Source of the DNA: Mesorhizobium sp. WSM2240
Lineage (GTDB): Bacteria > Pseudomonadota > Alphaproteobacteria > Rhizobiales > Rhizobiaceae
Reading direction: 5' to 3'
Assembly: GCF_040438645.1 (NCBI RefSeq)
Contig: NZ_CP159253.1
Coordinates: forward strand, 4,516,501-4,580,500
Length of the DNA stretch: 64,000 bases
Every line of letters begins with the position of its first letter. Positions within the stretch are counted from its first letter, which is position 1. A model generated the notes under the pieces. The model did no database searches. It saw nothing but the letters and a program-made list of their open reading frames with translations, and was not told where the DNA came from. The position numbers were made by a program, and so were the translations under genes. This document shows, one piece after another, positions 60,958-64,000 of the stretch.

Positions 60958-60983
60958 GGAACCATGACGTCCGGCATTTCGTT
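60958..60983 (+). promoter_or_regulatory. EcfG-type promoter of the 61007 gene
   Basis: GGAAC (60958-60962), 17 nt, CGTT (60980-60983), 24 nt before the ATG at 61007. Confidence 0.75.
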
Positions 60984-61006
60984 TCTGGCGCGAGAGGTAT
61001 CCCCCC

Positions 61007-61333
61007 ATGGAACACATTGCCGCCCTTCTGCTGGTTATCGGATGCTCGCAAGACCTGCAGCAATGCCAGGAACTTCCCGCGCCGGTTCCGCTCTATGAAA
61101 CGGTCGAGGAATGCGAGACTGAAGTTGCTCCCACCTTGAGCGTCCTCACCGGCCAACGCCCGAAGATCTTCGCCAAGTGCGTGACCGTCGACCCGGCGCT
61201 CGCGGAGGAAGACGTCGTGCTGGAATGGGACGTGCTTCCAGACGGTACGCTGTACGCCTCCCTTGACGCGCCCAACCTTATGGTTGCATCTACTAGGGAC
61301 CGCCGCGAAAAAGACGCTCTTACCCAAGAATGA
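61007..61333 (+). CDS. Hypothetical Cys-containing protein of the stress cluster
   Basis: The 108-residue frame MEHIAALLLVIGCSQDLQQC has a short hydrophobic N-terminus and four Cys (CSQDLQQC, EECETE, FAKC), then an acidic region LAEEDVVLEWDVLPDGTLYA. It may be periplasmic with disulfides. No family is recognised. The EcfG promoter match upstream suggests stress induction. Confidence 0.7.
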   Translation: MEHIAALLLVIGCSQDLQQCQELPAPVPLYETVEECETEVAPTLSVLTGQRPKIFAKCVTVDPALAEEDVVLEWDVLPDGTLYASLDAPNLMVASTRDRREKDALTQE

Positions 61334-61405
61334 TTTCGGACGGTAAACCGGTTTTTGATCGTGCAAGTCACCGATTGCGTGACGAAAAGTGAGGAGTGAC
61401 CATAG

Positions 61406-61657
61406 ATGAAGAATGTCATTTTTGCTGTCGCCGCGATGATTGCGGTGACCGGTTGCACCACTGCGGAGCAGGACGCGACGGTGGGCGGTCTCGGCGGCGC
61501 GGCGATCGGCGCGCTGGCGACAGGCGATGCAGGCGGCGCGATTGTCGGCGGCGTGGTGGGCGCTGCTTCGGGCGTGCTGATCGGCAAGGCAACCCGCACG
61601 GGCTGGTGCCGCTACCGCGACCGCTACGGGCGCATCTACGAGGCCCGCTGCCGCTGA
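61406..61657 (+). CDS. Glycine-zipper lipoprotein
   Basis: The 83-residue protein has a lipoprotein signal (FAVAAMIAVTGC; lipobox VTGC) and a glycine zipper (GGLGGAAIGALATGDAGGAI followed by VGGVVGAASGVLIG). The C-terminal WCRYRDRYGRIYEARC has two Cys. Glycine-zipper outer-membrane lipoproteins are common in Rhizobiales (17 kDa antigen-like). ATG follows GAGGAG. No EcfG box seen upstream. Confidence 0.85.
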   Translation: MKNVIFAVAAMIAVTGCTTAEQDATVGGLGGAAIGALATGDAGGAIVGGVVGAASGVLIGKATRTGWCRYRDRYGRIYEARCR

Positions 61658-61716
61658 TTTTTGGTTTTTCGAATATCGAGCCGCTGGCCATCCGATGGTC
61701 GGCGGCTTTTTTCTTT

Positions 61717-62505
61717 TCAGGCGGCGATCGCCATCGCGCCCGGGCCGGGGATCGCTCCCGGCGGGCACTTGCCGAGGATGATCATGCCCAGCACTTCGTC
61801 CTTGGTCACATCCCCGGTGCGGGCCGTGCCGACCACCTGACCGTTCTTCATCACGCAGACGCGGTCGGCGAGGTCGAACACGTCGTGAATGTCGTGGCTG
61901 ATCAGGAAGATGCCGATGCCATCGGCCTTTAGCTGCTTCACCAGTTCGCCGACCTGGGCGGTCTCCTGCGGTCCGAGCGCGGCGGTCGGCTCATCCATAA
62001 TCAAGATGCGGGCGTTGAACAGGATCGCACGGGCGATCGCCACCGACTGGCGCTGGCCGCCCGACAGTTTGCTGACCGGATCCTTGAAACGCTGGAAGCG
62101 CGGATTGAGCCTGCCCATCACCTTGCGCGCCTCGGATTCCATCGCCGCATCGTCGAGCGTTCCCCATGGCGTGCGCAACTCGCGGCCGAGGAACAGGTTG
62201 GCGGCGGCGTCGACATTGTCGGCCAGCGCCAGCGTCTGGTAAATCGTCTCGATGCCGTACTTCTTGGCGTCGCGCGGGTTGGTGATCGTGGCCTCCTCGC
62301 CATTGACATAGATTACGCCTGCGTCGCGCTTGTAGGCGCCGGACAGGATCTTGATCAGCGTCGACTTGCCGGCGCCATTGTGGCCGAGAAGCGCCATCAC
62401 CTCACCCGGGTAGAGATCGACCGAGGCGTCGTCGACGGCGCGGATGCCGCCGAAGGCGATCGACATGTTCTTCATCTCGACGAGCGGCTTGCCTGCGGGT
62501 TCCAT
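61717..62505 (-). CDS. Sugar ABC transporter ATP-binding protein (XylG/FrcA-type)
   Basis: The 262-residue protein has one nucleotide-binding domain: Walker [12 protein letters not shown], signature [15 protein letters not shown], Walker [13 protein letters not shown] and the switch His in [12 protein letters not shown] single domain differs from the duplicated RbsA and fits FrcA-like partners. It follows the permease gene by 68 nt on the same strand, with a palindromic repeat between. The sugar is uncertain (xylose or fructose type). Confidence 0.93.
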   Translation of the reverse strand: MEPAGKPLVEMKNMSIAFGGIRAVDDASVDLYPGEVMALLGHNGAGKSTLIKILSGAYKRDAGVIYVNGEEATITNPRDAKKYGIETIYQTLALADNVDAAANLFLGRELRTPWGTLDDAAMESEARKVMGRLNPRFQRFKDPVSKLSGGQRQSVAIARAILFNARILIMDEPTAALGPQETAQVGELVKQLKADGIGIFLISHDIHDVFDLADRVCVMKNGQVVGTARTGDVTKDEVLGMIILGKCPPGAIPGPGAMAIAA

Positions 62506-62533
62506 AACCGATCCCTCCTTTAAGCTTGATCCC

Positions 62534-62552
62534 GAAAAGTTGCAGACTTTTC
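62534..62552. repeat. Dispersed palindromic repeat in the sugar ABC operon
   Basis: GAAAAGT (62534-62540) and ACTTTTC (62546-62552) flank TGCAG; surrounding GATCCCGAAAAGTTGCAGAC resembles a repeat common in Mesorhizobium intergenic DNA (recalled). Confidence 0.6.
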
Positions 62553-62573
62553 AGACAAGATCATGCGCTGAAC

Positions 62574-63893
62574 TCAAATGATGCGCTTGCGGTAGAGCGT
62601 GTCGAGCCAGACGGCCACGACCAGCACAACGCCGACGACGATGTTCTGCAGCGGCGTGTCGACGCCGAGCAGCACCATGCCCGATTGCAGCGACTGCATC
62701 AAAAGCGCGCCGAGCATGGCGCCGGCGATCGTGCCGACGCCGCCGGCCAGCGAGGTGCCGCCGATGACGGCCGCGGCGATCACCAGAAGCTCGTCGAGCG
62801 TGCCCAGCGAATTGGTCGCGGCGTTGAGGCGCGCGGTCGAGATGCTGGCGCCGATGGCGGCGAGCAGGCCCATCAGCATGAATATTTTCATGACCACCCA
62901 GCGCGTGTTGATGCCAGCCAGTTCGGCTGCTTCCGGATTGCCGCCGATGGCGAATACGTAGCGGCCGAAGCGCGTGCGGGTCGCGATGAAGCTCATAACG
63001 ATCCCGACGGTGACGGCGATCAGCACAGGTATTGCGATGCCGTGGGCGATGAACAGGCCGCCTTCGGGAAGCTCGAGGTTGTTCGCCTCGGCATAGCGCC
63101 TGACGATGCCGATCGGCCAGGGATAGGAGTTGGCGATCCAGACCGCGCCGAGTATCGCCGCGCAGGCGATTGTGCCGATGAAGCCTTCGGCCCAGACCGG
63201 ACGCAGCGGAAAGCGGAAGCGCTTGCGCCGCGAACGGGCGACGAGGAGCAGGAGCACGAAAGCGATGCAGGCAACAATGCCGACCGCCCAACTCGCGGTA
63301 GCGCCGATCGATCCCTGCGGCCCGCCGCCGATCAGCCTGAACGTCGCGTCCATCGGCGCTACCGTGCGGCCGCTGGTGACCCACCAGGCCGCGCCGCGCC
63401 ACACGAGAAGCCCGCCCAGCGTGACGATGAAGGCGGGAATGCCAAGATAGGCGATCAGGAAGCCCTGGAACCCGCCAATGGCGAGGCCGACCAGCAGGCC
63501 CGAGATGAGCGCCAGGATCCAGATGGACGGGCTGCCAAGCGGAATTCCCATGACCTGCGGCAGGAGTTCGGCCTGGACCACGCCCATGATCATGCCGATC
63601 AGCCCCAGCGCCGAGCCGATCGACAGGTCGATGTTGCGGGTGACGATCACCAGCACCATGCCGGTGGCCATGACCGCGATGGACGAGGACTGGACCGACA
63701 GGTTCCACAGATTGCGCGGCGTCAGGAACAGACCGCCCGAGAGGAAATGGAAGCCGACCCAGATGATCAGCAACGCGCCGATCATGCCGAGCATGCGCGT
63801 GTCGAGTTCGGTCGCCCTGAGGAAGCGGGCAACAGGCCCAATCTCGGACGCGCGGGCGCGGTCCGCCTGCGCAGTCGAGGTCACCTCGGTCAT
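62574..63893 (-). CDS. Sugar ABC transporter permease (XylH-type)
   Basis: The 439-residue protein has about ten membrane segments and the BPD_transp_2 pattern, with VTRNIDLSIGSALGLIGMIM and GGNPEAAELAGINTRWVVMK. Its length and the central loop (about 200-290) fit the XylH group better than the shorter FrcC/RbsC. ATG 63893 follows GGGAGGA. The periplasmic binding protein should be encoded just past the right edge. Confidence 0.92.
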   Translation of the reverse strand: MTEVTSTAQADRARASEIGPVARFLRATELDTRMLGMIGALLIIWVGFHFLSGGLFLTPRNLWNLSVQSSSIAVMATGMVLVIVTRNIDLSIGSALGLIGMIMGVVQAELLPQVMGIPLGSPSIWILALISGLLVGLAIGGFQGFLIAYLGIPAFIVTLGGLLVWRGAAWWVTSGRTVAPMDATFRLIGGGPQGSIGATASWAVGIVACIAFVLLLLVARSRRKRFRFPLRPVWAEGFIGTIACAAILGAVWIANSYPWPIGIVRRYAEANNLELPEGGLFIAHGIAIPVLIAVTVGIVMSFIATRTRFGRYVFAIGGNPEAAELAGINTRWVVMKIFMLMGLLAAIGASISTARLNAATNSLGTLDELLVIAAAVIGGTSLAGGVGTIAGAMLGALLMQSLQSGMVLLGVDTPLQNIVVGVVLVVAVWLDTLYRKRII

Positions 63894-63955
63894 GACATTC
63901 CTCCCGCCGGCATGCCGTCTCGCGCGGATCACCGGACAATTTTCAGCTTAACGAA

Positions 63956-63984
63956 ACGCCGCGGTTTTCGTCAAACCGCGGCGT
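63956..63984. terminator. Perfect hairpin between the permease and the gene beyond the edge
   Basis: ACGCCGCGGTTT (63956-63967) and AAACCGCGGCGT (63973-63984) form a 12-bp stem with a 5-nt loop. T-runs are weak. In sugar ABC operons such hairpins often lie after the binding-protein gene and attenuate downstream expression. Confidence 0.55.
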
Positions 63985-64000
63985 CGACTTGTTTCTCGAA

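Noticed and set aside
62551..63939. Second 462-codon frame on the minus strand over the permease
   Set aside because: It is out of frame with the permease, Arg/His/Gly-rich, and has no membrane segments.
1..64000. CRISPR array, rRNA genes or complete insertion sequence
   Set aside because: No regularly spaced direct repeats with unique spacers, no rRNA sequence and no intact transposase were seen.

Overview
The window is 64 kb of high-GC chromosomal DNA from an alphaproteobacterium, most likely a Rhizobiales member of the Mesorhizobium / Phyllobacteriaceae group. This rests on gene content and order (bolA-dnaJ-cobS-cobT, aroK-aroB-CorC, xerD-accA, the nepR-ecfG/phyR general stress locus, HWE-family histidine kinases) and on short palindromic repeats of the kind dispersed in rhizobial genomes. 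No database was searched; family names come from motifs read in the translations.

Layout. 0-5.9 kb: DUF3108 protein (cut by the edge), rpmB, a queuosine-precursor transporter behind a compact preQ1 riboswitch, a spermidine-synthase-like protein, an esterase, an HxlR regulator with a divergent membrane protein, and a phytase-like esterase. 5.8-9.9 kb: aerobic cobaltochelatase cobT-cobS, a J-domain protein and bolA. 9.9-10.7 kb: a toxin-antitoxin pair with a frameshifted toxin. 10.7-21.8 kb: core genes (a CorC-like protein that has lost its membrane domain, aroB, aroK, xerD, accA, an L,D-transpeptidase, DUF899, a CobW GTPase, a D,D-carboxypeptidase, an M20 amidohydrolase). 21.8-25.3 kb: tRNA-Arg(CCT) followed by about 2.6 kb of decayed DNA with a broken coiA-like gene and tandem repeats, then a SIR2-domain gene; this looks like the remnant of an island. 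25.5-29.7 kb: diguanylate cyclase, small proteins, an HWE kinase, DUF1127 and a TetR regulator.

29.7-35.6 kb: a TetR-controlled six-gene operon, the last four genes joined by 4-nt start/stop overlaps. It encodes an unusual CDP-alcohol phosphatidyltransferase, a hydrolase-methyltransferase fusion, a PAP2/dual-specificity-phosphatase fusion, a small membrane protein, an acyltransferase and a CDP-diacylglycerol synthase. Together they could form a dedicated pathway for a modified phospholipid and are the best candidate for an undescribed system. 35.7-41.1 kb: an L,D-transpeptidase and a signalling locus with a degenerate-receiver regulator, an intact OmpR-type regulator and a hybrid kinase. 41.5-51 kb: YciI/ECF sigma pair, murQ, an orphan substrate-binding protein with a flavin monooxygenase and AraC regulator, and an mhqO/mhqD-like dioxygenase-esterase-acetyltransferase operon.

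52.5-61.3 kb: the general stress response locus (nepR-ecfG, divergent phyR, a FATGUY-type single-domain regulator, a PhyK-like kinase) among small envelope-stress genes. Ten matches to the EcfG promoter pattern GGAAC-N16/17-CGTT can be read here, nearly all just upstream of a start codon, so the locus appears to be a physically clustered regulon. 61.7-64 kb: ATPase and permease of a xylose/fructose-type sugar ABC transporter that continues past the right edge.
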